64,000 nucleotides of DNA from contig CAJQUW010000932.1 of assembly GCA_907163375.1 (NCBI GenBank), forward strand, positions 434,001-498,000, written 5' to 3'. Positions within the stretch are counted from its first letter, which is position 1, and the number at the start of each line of letters is the position of its first letter. A program made the translations under genes and the position numbers. Source of the stretch: Prostheceraeus crozeri. Taxonomy: Eukaryota > Platyhelminthes > Polycladida > Euryleptidae. Below, in pieces: positions 9,329-19,300 of the stretch. Below the pieces are notes generated by a model. The model made no database searches. It worked only from the letters and a program-made list of their open reading frames with translations, and was not told the origin of the DNA.

Positions 9329-9682
9329 TTACTTAAAAGACAACAGCATATTTGTACGTGAATATGCCTTGACCAGACATTTGGATCGATTGTTTTTTGC
9401 ATTGCATTTGCAATTGTCATTTGCATAATGCTTCGAATTCGTGTTTTTCCTTTTGGTTGATTTAATTGATTTTTCGGGATAGTTGTTCAGTCTGAGTTTG
9501 TTGTCGAAATCCATTTCCGCTTTTCTTCTTTCATCTTTGGTTGTGCATCTTTCAGTTATTCTCTTTCTTTCATTTCGCGGATGAGGCTGTTTTTTGATGA
9601 AGATGGGAGATGAGAGCCATAGTTCACAAATATGTTTTTCTTGGCTGGTTTTTGATAAATTTTTGAAAATTTTTTTATTCAT
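9329..9682 (-). pseudogene. Possible Penelope-like element reverse-transcriptase fragment
   Basis: A 117-codon frame contains RLNNYPEKSIKSTKRK preceded by a basic helical segment (NERKRITERCTTKDERRK). In Penelope-like elements the region after the reverse-transcriptase core commonly reads R-L-x-x-N-G-Y-P-x-x-x-I followed by basic residues, and this frame fits loosely. No catalytic motif is present. It could equally be a chance frame in AT-rich DNA; the nearby ribozyme-like motif is on the other strand. Confidence 0.25.
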
Positions 9683-9855
9683 TTGATGCCATCCAATATC
9701 TTAAATTATCCTCTTTGCCCACTATCTTGGTCCTGGGCATGACCTCAAACTGCATCCATGTAAGGTCTCTATGTTAGTTAACTCTGTCAAACTACAGCAT
9801 GATTTCAAATTCCTATTTGCATGTCATCTGTTGTAGTCTATGCCATTATGTAATC

Positions 9856-9899
9856 AGCCCTGATGATGGGATGTGCTTTCATCCCGAAATATATCGGCT
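9856..9899 (+). ncRNA. Hammerhead ribozyme-like motif (type I, short stem III)
   Basis: In order: AGCC (stem I, 9856-9859), CTGATGA core (9860-9866), stem II GGGATG (9868-9873) with loop TGCTTT and CATCCC (9880-9885), GAAA core (9886-9889), the self-complementary ATATAT region (9889-9894) as a tiny stem III, C at 9895 as the predicted cleavage base, and GGCT (9896-9899) closing stem I. All invariant core bases are present. Minimal hammerheads with tiny stem III are known from Penelope-like elements and retrozymes, where they may act as dimers. It sits inside the hAT block, downstream of the LINE. Confidence 0.55.
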
Positions 9900-10163
9900 A
9901 ATCAAAAATATTTTCTGAAATCTACATACTTGAACTTTCCCAAAACAATTGATGACAACAGCATAGTTGGTTACAATGCAGCTGCATACATGTACAACTA
10001 CAATTATGTCATGTACTACCACTATATACAGCACAAAGGTCCTTGAAATTAACCTCAAAAGTGCTCAATAAAGGAATTTTCAACCTAACTATTTCTGCCT
10101 TTTAAAATCGGCGGCCGCGAGCCCTCTCGCGTGGCACTACTTGTGGCCCCCTATCCCAACTTG
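9900..10163. other. hAT internal sequence, no gene seen
   Basis: AT-rich sequence leading to the right hAT terminus. No frame or RNA structure is supported beyond the preceding ribozyme-like motif. Confidence 0.4.
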
Positions 10164-10565
10164 GTTGCCCACCACTGCCGTAGAGTAACTTATTTTGAAT
10201 AATTTTTGATTAAATTCTTTTAGAATCAACAGTCGAAGAATTAGAACCGTTGCTTCAAAATACAAGCATGCAGATAAGTATTTTCGAAAGATTAGAGAAT
10301 GGCTTTGCTAGTAACTGGGATTCTATCATAATATGGACGTTATTACAATTTTCACTATTTGTAAACGTCTGTAATAGACTCCTGATCATTGATTTCATGT
10401 TTCCCCTTCAATTAAGTGTGAGATGTGGTATATTTGTATCTATGAATGTCTTTCAATGTTCAATAAATTCATAATTAATCATTTATTTGGATTTCATTTT
10501 TTAAACATAATGACTGTTATGAAAAGGAATTTAGATCTTTCTTTTTGAATTGAAATTTTGAATTC

Positions 10566-10682
10566 ATGCCAAAAGGAGGAAGGATTGCTTTCGGGCCTGT
10601 TGTAGATGCGTACGTAACTGGTGAAGTAATGGCCTTGGCCTTAATCGCTATATACTTATTCACACTATTCAGAGCAGAGTAA
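10566..10682 (+). CDS. Short hypothetical peptide or exon with one membrane segment
   Basis: ATG at 10566 opens a 38-codon frame, MPKGGRIAFGPVVDAY followed by the hydrophobic EVMALALIAIYLFTLF. The end of the frame overlaps GAGTAAGT, a good splice donor (GT at 10679), so this could be a first exon rather than a complete peptide. A neighbouring frame at about 10222-10474 reads ESTVEELEPLLQNTS and then hydrophobic residues. No family is recognised; whether host or element is open. Confidence 0.25.
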   Translation: MPKGGRIAFGPVVDAYVTGEVMALALIAIYLFTLFRAE

Positions 10683-10921
10683 GTAAACTAGGTACTTATT
10701 AAAACTTGTAAAATCCGGATTTGACTTAAATGTAATGACTTAAATGTAATCACTGAAGGTTTAGAAATGATTACGGCAATCTTAACTGCCATTTTACTGG
10801 TGTAGTATCATTAAGACAATGCATGTGTCAATATAATCAACAAATCTTTATAAACATATGTTTGTGCATGCAGGCCTTTGTATCTTACAAAACTTCGTTT
10901 CTAGTGTAGAACTACTTGTTG

Positions 10922-11392
10922 ATGCCGTTGTATCCTACATTTTATCAATGGTTTCATAAGGATCATGTAGCGCAATCGGCACTGGGAAATATACGGTTAA
11001 TATGGAAAGACGATGTGCTTACATCCGAGGAAATAATGAATTTAGAGATGATAATCAATGAGCTTTTGTCTTAGCGCTTCAAAAATAGACTACATAAATG
11101 TAGATTTAAATACATTTACACCACTGGCATAAAAGTTACTGTTTGGAATGAGTATGTACCAGTAAGTAAAACATACGTGTGCGGTAAATATGGAAGTGTA
11201 TCTCCTGAAGTCATTGGTATATGGTGCATGCATTCCGTTAGTTATGACGATAATATAGTGTGTGGGGAGTGGAAAAGTGTCAATTTAACGGAAAGCATAA
11301 CGAAAATCCCCAAAAATGCAGACTTCAATTCTAGAGAGATGTATCAACAGCGTAGCAGCTCCCTTTCTAAGTCTAATGTAAGCCAGAACTAA
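10922..11392 (+). pseudogene. Unrecognised reading frame, interrupted
   Basis: A frame opening at the ATG at 10922 (MPLYPTFYQWFHKDH) continues, with one interruption, as KVTVWNEYVPVSKTYVCGKY and GIWCMHSVSYDDNIV up to 11392. The sustained protein-like composition over about 155 codons (aromatic and charged residues, no low complexity) argues for a former gene. No family is recognised. It might belong to the virus-like element to the left, which the hAT element would then separate from it, but no sequence link was found. Confidence 0.3.
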
Positions 11393-11760
11393 CCGCAACA
11401 ATTGATCTTGTTTTCTGCTGTATTTTACTTTGCCTAAGCTCTATCTCTCTCAGAACATTTAGTCGTCATAAATCATTTTTTAGGTATCCAGAAATAACAG
11501 TTATTGTTTGTTTGTCATCACATGTATATTTGTATCTTTATTTGATAAATTTCTTAGTTTGTCTATGTACGATGCGTGTAAACTAACACAGATTATTCAG
11601 TTACGAATATTCATCACGCTCATGGTAGGATTTTTCTACGTGTCGACTTTATTTACTGAAGAGCTTTCTTGAGGAACTGAAACATTGGAATAGGTGTTTA
11701 GATGAAATATTACTCTTGAAACTTGAGCTACAATAGATTTCACACATCCTCTGCAAAAGG
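11393..11760. other. No gene seen left of Polinton copy 1
   Basis: About 370 bp of ordinary AT-rich sequence ending in the left target duplication of the Polinton. No feature is supported. Confidence 0.5.
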
Positions 11761-11766
11761 CATGGT
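11761..11766. repeat. Left 6-bp target site duplication of Polinton copy 1 (CATGGT)
   Basis: CATGGT directly precedes the terminus AGTAGTAAGAAAACGG and is repeated exactly after the right terminus at 41297-41302. Six-base duplications are the Polinton hallmark. Confidence 0.9.
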
Positions 11767-12720
11767 AGTAGTAAGAAAACGGCGAACACTCGACCGGCGC
11801 CCCCCCCCTCTGAAACGGCAGAGTGTCGTGGTCGGCCGCCGTGGTGCTTCGGGTCTGACTCCCCCCCCCTCTGGAACGACAGAGTGTCGTGGTGGTCTTG
11901 GGCGACCGCCAGGTTTTGTCTTGAGGCTATAGTGTGTGATGTTTTTCGTGCAATCTGCTGAATGTTGGGTTGTAAAATGGGTTGTTTCGAGTGGAAGGAG
12001 TGCTCGGATGTGAAAACGGAGGCCAGATTCGGATTCAGCGTGAAATTCTGCATCGGTAGGGTGAGTTTCAAGTCAATCGGAGAGAAAAATTTTCGCTGAC
12101 GTCCCCCCCCCCTCTGGACAGCTCGCTTCGATTTTGGCTTCCAGTGGACGGATTTAGTCGTGCCATAGCTCGTTTGAAAGCTAAGAGTGAGACAAATTCA
12201 CTGAAAGAATCGGCTTGTTCCTATCTGTCTTCGTTGAGATGTGAGACGCCATTTAAGATTTTGGGACATTGGCGAAAAACGACAGAGTTAGAATTTGGGA
12301 CGTTTTGGGCTCTAGCTTCAAAACGAAGCATCGGATTGGAAAACGGATTTCAGATTTGGAATCAGCGTGAAATTCTCTATCTGTATGGTGAGTTTCAAGG
12401 CAATCGGCGAGAAAAAATTTTCAACATTTTTCGAAAAAACGACAGAGTTAGAATTTGGGACGTTTTGGTGTGTAGCGCCCAAACGAAGCATCGGATGAGA
12501 AAACGGAGGCCGGATTCGGATTCAGCGTGACATTCTGCATCGGTAGGGTGAATTTGAACGCCATCGGAGAGAAAAATTTTCGCTGACGTCCCCCCCCTCT
12601 GGACAGCTAGCTTCAATCTTGACTTCCAGTGGACGGATTTTGTCGTGCCATAGCTCGTTTGAAAGCTAAGAGTGAGACAAATTCAGTGAAAGAAACGGCT
12701 TGTTCATATCTGTCTTCGTT
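11767..12720 (+). repeat. Left terminal inverted repeat of Polinton copy 1
   Basis: The outermost 280 bp (C-tract-rich, with GGCGCC and repeated GACAGAGTGTCGTGG motifs) is matched in inverted orientation at 41040-41296. Inside it lie about two units of the 485-bp higher-order repeat (junction GGACAGC at about 12117 and 12601). The right end of the element has about six such units, so the two ends match only over their outer part. Confidence 0.85.
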
Positions 12721-12918
12721 CAAAAGTTAGAGCGGTTACAAGATTTTAGGTCGGAGCTCGCTCACCTGAAAAAATCCTAAGTGTCAGAGTGACTTTGTAT
12801 GGGTAAAATTTTGAAAATTTTCCAAAGTGTGGAATTTCGACCTGGGACCGTCACCAAAACATTTTTCATCAAATTTCACTGACCTCCCCCCCCTCTTATC
12901 GATTGCATATTCACAGGG
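12721..12918. other. Unique sequence inside left Polinton end
   Basis: About 200 bp between the end repeats and the first promoter. It has a further C-tract (CCCCCCCTCTT near 12887) but no gene. Confidence 0.4.
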
Positions 12919-12926
12919 TATATAAG
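12919..12926 (+). promoter_or_regulatory. TATA box of the first plus-strand Polinton gene
   Basis: TATATAAG at 12919 is followed about 30 bp later by the probable transcript start and, at 12974, a consensus splice donor (CAG|GTAAGTC). The matching acceptor (TTTACAG) ends at 13596, eight bases before the ATG, so the 5' untranslated region appears to hold a 623-bp intron. Confidence 0.6.
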
Positions 12927-13603
12927 AACGGGATCGGGAGAGGAATTTCACTAAGTTGAGAAACTGACTACAGGTAAGTCGTTTCTCTTGAGGTCCGATA
13001 TCGGACTTCTGACTTTACATTGCTGATATCAGCTAAGGTGTCAGACTTATAGGTTAGTCAGTATAGCATGACTGACCATTTGATGATAGTAGGCCGAAAT
13101 CTTCAAACGGCTATAACTTTGCTTCTACAAGTCCTTTAGACTTGATTCAAAAAACATTCGACAGCGTTTGCTATGCTGAAGGTGACAGACTACTTATAAA
13201 CGTTTTATGAGTAGTACTAAAATACTGAAAAATTTAAATTCATATTTAATGATAATAATTAAAGTTTTTGAATAAAAAGCAGTCGTTTATGAGTCTCTGT
13301 GACTTGGGTCGTTTCCTCTTGTAAATAACTCCACCGGTTTTCATGTCAAAACTGGGGCCCGGATACCAACACAGTGATATGACGCACGCTCTGTCCGATC
13401 GAGGTTGGATTTGTGGGTCGAGGCCTTGGAGCTGGGATAAGATCCCCTCTGAGTAATGCCTGTAACGGATTCAAGAGCTTAACACCCAAACGGTTGCTGA
13501 CTTGCTATCAAATGTTTGGTGACTTAGTCTTTCAATGCATATCAGCAAGTAGTATCCTATAAACACTTGCTATCAAATTTTACTCTATCTTTACAGAATT
13601 ATC

Positions 13604-14748
13604 ATGACAAAACCGAATAACGCAAAGATGTTGGTTGGCAAGTGTAGTTGTGGCAAGATTGCCAGAGGTAGTGAACTGAAGAAGCATTTAAAAGAAAAAG
13701 AGGGGACGATGGGCCATGAGAGGAAAGTGATGTTGAGGTTGTGTGTGTCTTGTCGGAAATCTGTGATGGGGGATGAGAAGGAATTTATGAAGGCGCATTT
13801 GCAGTGTGAGAGTGGGAACATCGGAGAGAAGGGGTTCAAGGCATGGTTTGAGGGAGAGTTGTTGGAAAGGGAAGAGGTGAGAAAGGCGGTGGCAACGATT
13901 CAGGACGTGATTGGGGAGAAAGTGGTGAGGAATGCGAGTGATGTGATTTCGAGTGATGGGAGTTCGAGTGAGGAAGTTGAGTTGAGAGCGAAAATGAAGA
14001 AGAAGGATGATGTTGATTTGGATGCGGTGATGGAAGATTTGTTTGGGGATATAGCGGATTTGAAGGAAGAGTGGGAGGGGGAGGAAGTGGCTAAGCCGAT
14101 GGCAGCGTCATCGCCACGGCAGCAAGAGGCGTATGATACGGAGGTATTTGTGAGAATGAAGGATCGTGTGATGGCTTTGGAAAGTAATAATAGAAAAGTT
14201 TTGAAGGAGAATGAAGAGCTGATGGTGAAGGTTGAGGGGTATAGGGCAACGAGGGAAGAGTTGGAGAGCTTGAGAAAGAAGGAGAAGGAATGGATGGCGG
14301 AAAGGAGCGAGTTGATGAGGAAGGCAGGTTTGGTGGAGAGTTTGCAGGCGAGTGTGTCGAGGAAGGATGAAGAGATAGAGCGGATGCGAAGCGTGGTGAA
14401 GGAGACGGAGGAGGTGAAGGTTATTAATAAGAGGTTGACGGGTGAAGTGGAGCGACTGCATGAGCGTTTGAAGTGTCGAAAAAGGAGAGTATATGAGGTT
14501 CATCTTCCCCTCTTTGAGAATAACGTATGTGATGCCCCTACAATCTCCAGCGACTTAAATGAAACACAGTTGTGTTATGAGGGGGATGGAGTTCGCTGCC
14601 TCCACATGACGATGAACATCAATGGAGAGCTTGATGACTTCGTCGTCAGAAAAGTTAGAAAGAAGGTTCCCAGTAAGTCTATTCAACATAATCATTTTTG
14701 TAGCTCATCTAATCTCCTATTATTTTTCTTTCAGAGTGTTTGCAGTAG
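13604..14748 (+). CDS. Polinton coiled-coil protein with N-terminal Cys motifs
   Basis: ATG at 13604, just after a splice acceptor. Residues 10-70 hold paired cysteines (CSCGK, LCVSCRK) with histidines that may bind zinc. Residues 85-160 are acidic; 175-300 form a long coiled coil (VMALESNNRKVLKENEEL, EELESLRKKEKEW). The C-terminal part has LDDFVVRKVRKKVP, where a donor at 14673 and an acceptor ending at 14734 suggest a short intron before the stop at 14748. Codon use is strikingly C-poor. It is the first gene of the element, transcribed toward the polymerase. Function unknown; a DNA-binding or structural role is a guess. Confidence 0.65.
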
Positions 14749-14932
14749 TAGTGTCGGTGGACGGAGAACGACCCATGGGCTCTTTTAAGGGCCAACCTTC
14801 TAATGCAGCTAAAGCGGTCCCAAGCCCGCCACATATCCTCGGATATGGAATGCAGAGGGGAAGAAAAATGATGAATGGAATGAAATGGGAGGACACTCAC
14901 GCGCCACACGCAACATAACACACTTCTCTCTT

Positions 14933-15550
14933 CCGTAGTCTAACAAGCTCTTTACACATGGATCGCAGTCGATTGCTATCCCTGTATCAGAAGTGTAAGC
15001 TATCTTAATTTTATTTGACACTATTTCATCTATCATCATCGTCCATATGAAATGTTTTAAGATTTACAAGTTAGACTAAGCGTGCTACTATTTCCAAATG
15101 AAAAAGTATACATGGTTAAATCATCCACTTAAGCCCATCCGTAGTCTAACAAGCTCTTTACACATGGATCGCAGTCGATTGCTATCCCTGTATCAGAAGT
15201 GTAAGCTATCTTAATTTTATTTGACACTATTTCATCTATCATCATCGTCCATATGAAATGTTTTAAGATTTACAAGTTAGACTAAGCGTGCTACTATTTC
15301 CAAATGAAAAAGTATACATGGTTAAATCATCCACTTAAGCCCATCCGTAGTCTAACAAGCTCTTTACACATGGATCGCAGTCGATTGCTATCCCTGTATC
15401 AGAAGTGTAAGCTATCTTAATTTTATTTGACACTATTTCATCTATCATCATCGTCCATATGAAATGTTTTAAGATTTACAAGTTAGACTAAGCGTGCTAC
15501 TATTTCCAAATGAAAATGTATACATGGTTAAATCATCCACTGAAGCCCCA
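14933..15550. repeat. Three tandem 206-bp repeats
   Basis: The unit beginning CCGTAGTCTAACAAGCTC starts at 14933, 15139 and 15345 (206-bp period) and the copies are almost identical, differing at only a few bases by eye. It lies between the 3' ends of two convergent Polinton genes. Near-identity implies recent duplication. Confidence 0.9.
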
Positions 15551-15598
15551 TTCAAGTACGTCAGTATGAAAGCAAAGATAATATGAAATAAAAATTTA

Positions 15599-16048
15599 TT
15601 ATGGCATGTATTTCAAAAGGTCTTCATCGTCAATATCGTCCCAGAGTCTGGCTTCACATAGATAACAAAAACAGTTCAGTTGCTTTAATCGTTCTTCCAC
15701 TGCGAGCCTCACTTTGTCAATATACTCCCACTCCTCCATAGTTCGTGGCTGGGAGTTAGGGGTGTACCACTCCCATAATTGGTGGAGGAATTTCGTGCTG
15801 GTGATCTCCATCACATCGTCAGTATCGTACTGGAGATACTTCCACCTCACGCCTGTTAAGTCGGGACACTCCTTCTCACATACACTCTCCTCTTCCTCAT
15901 CCGCTGGTAATGATAACTTTCTGATATTGTCCAGTCGGTACACCTTCTCTACCTTCCCCTTCGTTGGAGCGTTTGGTGCAACGAGCGCCTTTGGTGTTGA
16001 GCATGGAGAAGAGAATTTTGTGTTTGGTGTTGTCGGAGGGCTTGTCAT
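15599..16048 (-). CDS. Polinton hypothetical protein divergent to the polymerase
   Basis: 149 residues from the ATG at 16048 (MTSPPTTPNTKFSSPC). A Pro/Ser/Thr-rich N-terminus (1-30) is followed by a basic linker, an acidic cluster (DEEEESVCEKECPD) and a Trp-rich helical segment (LHQLWEWY, MEEWEYIDKVRLAVEERL). Near the C-terminus CFCYLCEARLW gives a C-x-C-x-x-C motif. It is transcribed away from the polymerase gene and shares its upstream region. AATAAA-type signals lie on both strands near 15585-15600. No family is recognised. The frame looks whole. Confidence 0.55.
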   Translation of the reverse strand: MTSPPTTPNTKFSSPCSTPKALVAPNAPTKGKVEKVYRLDNIRKLSLPADEEEESVCEKECPDLTGVRWKYLQYDTDDVMEITSTKFLHQLWEWYTPNSQPRTMEEWEYIDKVRLAVEERLKQLNCFCYLCEARLWDDIDDEDLLKYMP

Positions 16049-16103
16049 GTTGACTGTGAATAATGACTTTGAAATGTTTTCTAATTCTTAAGTATCAACA
16101 AGC

Positions 16104-16152
16104 AACCAATCAGAATGAACAGCCAATGAATGATGAATATGAAAGTATATAT
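16104..16152. promoter_or_regulatory. Shared promoter region: CCAAT boxes and TATA box
   Basis: ACCAATCAG (16104) and GCCAAT (16122) precede TATATAT (16146-16152), about 170 bp upstream of the polymerase start codon. The same 270-bp interval must also serve the divergent gene at 15599-16048, so it is probably bidirectional. Confidence 0.5.
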
Positions 16153-16319
16153 GCAAAGTGACATCCGTATCATTTCACTCTGTCTTTGAGACGCATAAGT
16201 GAACTGTTGTCTAGCGAATTCTGTATTTGAGGCGTACAAGTGAACTGCTCTCTAGTGAATTCCAAATTTGAGACGTATTATTTGACTGAAGTATCAACCT
16301 TAAACTTGATTTCGTTGAA

Positions 16320-19300
16320 ATGGTAAGTTGAAAATTTCCTCTCTCATCTCCCTCAAACGTGTGGCTAATAGCATCTTCCTCAATTTCAGGCATCAACTTC
16401 ATCACCAACGCCCTCCCTTCTCGAGGAAAGTTTAGAGTTATTGAGTCAAGGTAGGTTGTAACAATACACTGAGACTTGAACAGAGATGATAGAATGATTT
16501 CTCTTTCAGGTGATACCAGTCTCATCTCGAGCGAGTCGGATAACAACAGCGACTCCATGTCAACATTGTCGCGGGAATGCAACGATCGGGAATGTGCTGA
16601 CTGTGGACACATCTTCACGAGGAAGCGGGATCTCACCCGACACATCAAGCGAGGTGTTTGTCGACCTAAGCCGGCATCAAACTCCGAAGGTGGGGATGAT
16701 TCTGTTAACGTCGTCTCCTTTTCTTGCGACTTGTGCGCTCAGTCTTTCGAGACACGTTTTGAACTATCTTCGCACAGACTTCAACATACACACAGTGACG
16801 ATAGTTATACTAACAGCACCTCCTCTATCCGACTCACTGAAGTGTCCATAAATAATTTAGTGAGGAACTACCAGATGGACTCCTCAGAAACCATTGCTAA
16901 CTTTGAGGAATGGTTTCATCAAAATTCATCATTGATAGAAGCGCTCTTCAACAATTTAGACAATTTTAGGATGAAGGCGCTCATCTATCTTAAAATAAAA
17001 TATGTAAAAATCGACCACCATACTGGTCAAATAGTAGAGAGGTTGGAGTTTCACATACCCTCCTCTCCTGCAACCGAAGTTGTAGACTATGAGTCTTGGA
17101 TAAATTTTCATATCCAAGGATTAAAATTAAACATAGATAAATTTAACGAGCGCGATAGCGGTCTCGTTTTTGATGGTATTGAGTCCGCCTTATTTAAAAT
17201 CACTTTATTAGAAAACTACTCTGGACGAGGCTCCTTTAAACTTCCGAAAAATTTAAGAAATAAAGCAGCAGTCATTTCTGTAGATTGCGAATCGCAATGT
17301 TTTAAGTATGCCGTCCTCTCCATTCTCCACTATAATGATGTACAGAATAGCCGATACCGTAAGAGTAAGTATCAACAGTGGGAGAATGAATTAAAGTTTG
17401 ATGACTGCAATAGTGAAGATATGAAAATTAAAGATATAGAAAAATTTGAAAAATTGAACAACATCAAAATAGTTCTCCATGTTTGGGAAAAGGGATTGAA
17501 GGGTGTCCGCTACAACTCGCGTTCGAGTTGTTATGAGCACGTTGTCAACCTTTTGTTAGTAAGACAGGATGATAGTGAGGAATGGCACTACTGCGGCATT
17601 CCCAAAATTTCTCGCTTATACCACCACTTAAGAAATTCTACCTCATCAGAGATTTATTACTGTGACAGATGCATTCGGAACTTTAGGAGTAAAAACAAAT
17701 TTGAAACTCATTATGAGTGGTGTAAGCGAGGTAAACTGCAAATGGAACGCATGCCCAAAGATAAGGAGTTTTCATATAGAGAGAATGGCGATGAACTAAG
17801 TCCTCTTCGTGTCATCTATGCTGACATCGAATGTTATATCGATGATAACATCCATCGACCAGCAGCCATTTCCTGCTATGAAGTATGGCATGACCATTTC
17901 CAAAATAGAAAAAATAAAATGCACATCTGGCAAGGTGAGGATTGTATTTACCAATTCCTACAATTCCTCGAACAGGCTGTAAAATTTCAGCAAAAGTATG
18001 ATGGTGAACTCTATCGCAGATCATTGCATATGACAGCAGATGATCAAGCAAAATTTGATAGCTGCAACGTTTGCCCCAAATGTAGGAAAACATTTGATGA
18101 TGATAAGATTAAGAAAGTGCGCGACCATGATCACATCACTGGTAAATTTAGAAACGCACTATGTTCAAAATGCAATTTTTCGCTGAGGATGAAACGGCGT
18201 ACATTACCCGTCATTTTCCATAATTTCAAGGGCTACGACAGCCATATGATAATAAAAGGAGGTTTAGGTCAAATGAAAGAGTGGAAGCTTGATGTAATAG
18301 CACAAACGAGAGAGAAGTTTATGGCCATGACAGCAAAAGTGCCTGTCGATAAAACTAAAGAAAATAAGACGGTCTATTTTGATATAAAATTTTTAGATTC
18401 CTACCAATTTATGACTGCATCACTGGCCTCTCTCGTACAAAATCTGAAGTCTCTTCCACTAACACAAAATCTTAAGAAACAATATCCAAATCTAACCGAT
18501 GAAGTCATCACACGGAAAGGAGTCTTTCCATATGCATATTTTGATGCAATTAGTAAACTCGGCGAGACTTCTCTTCCGCCCATAGATAAATTTAAAAATG
18601 ATTTGAGCGGTGCAGAATGTAAGACCGAAGATTATGATCATGCACAAGATGCATGGATAAAATTTGACTGCCATACATTTGGTGAATATATGATTGCCTA
18701 CCTTAAGTTAGATGTATTTTTGCTGGCTGATGTATTTCAGGAGTTTCGACGAGTGGCATTAGAAGAAGATAAGTTAGATCCCGTCCACTTTGTCAGTCTA
18801 CCAGCCATGTCATTTAAGTCTGCTTTTAAAATGACTGGTGAGACCATTCATCTCTTACAAGATCCAGAGATGTATAATTTATTTGAGCGAGGAATTCGCG
18901 GTGGTCTCACATTTGTAAATAAACATAGGTTAAAATCTGAAACAGTAGGTAATGATCATACCCATCTTAAGTATTATGACCAAAATAATTTGTATGGTAG
19001 TTCATTATCCAAACCACTCCCTCACTCTGAGTTTAGCTGGTTAGATGATAGTGAAATTCAGCATCTCTCCAACCCTTCTAACATACTAGCAATTCCAGAT
19101 GAAGGTGATTGGGGATATTATTTTGAGATAGATCTAATCTATCCAAATAATATTAAACATAAAACCGTAGATTTTCCACTCGCACCCGAATCAGGTGAAG
19201 TGACCAAAGATATGTTTTCCGACTTTATGAAACAATTTCATAAAGATTTAGAATCATGCGGTCAACCCGACTATAAGCCTTGTCGCAAACTTTTACTCAC

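Larger units (their letters stand above)
4679..10177. mobile_element. hAT-type DNA transposon, non-autonomous or decayed, carrying a nested LINE
   Basis: The ends are exact 14-bp inverted repeats, CAGTGGTGGGCAAC at 4679-4692 and its reverse complement at 10164-10177. They are flanked by CCGTAAAA (4671-4678) and CCGTAGAG (10178-10185), an 8-bp target duplication matching at 6 of 8 positions. CAG(T/G)GGT(G/C)GGCAA-type ends with 8-bp duplications are characteristic of hAT elements, and a GCGGCCGCGAG block near the right end is also typical. No transposase frame is found. Removing the LINE leaves about 1.3 kb of hAT-derived sequence. The diverged duplication suggests an old insertion. Confidence 0.7.

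Noticed and set aside
14108-14503. 131-codon minus-strand frame opposite the coiled-coil gene
   Set aside because: A mirror of the C-poor coding strand, His/Leu-rich and without protein-like features.
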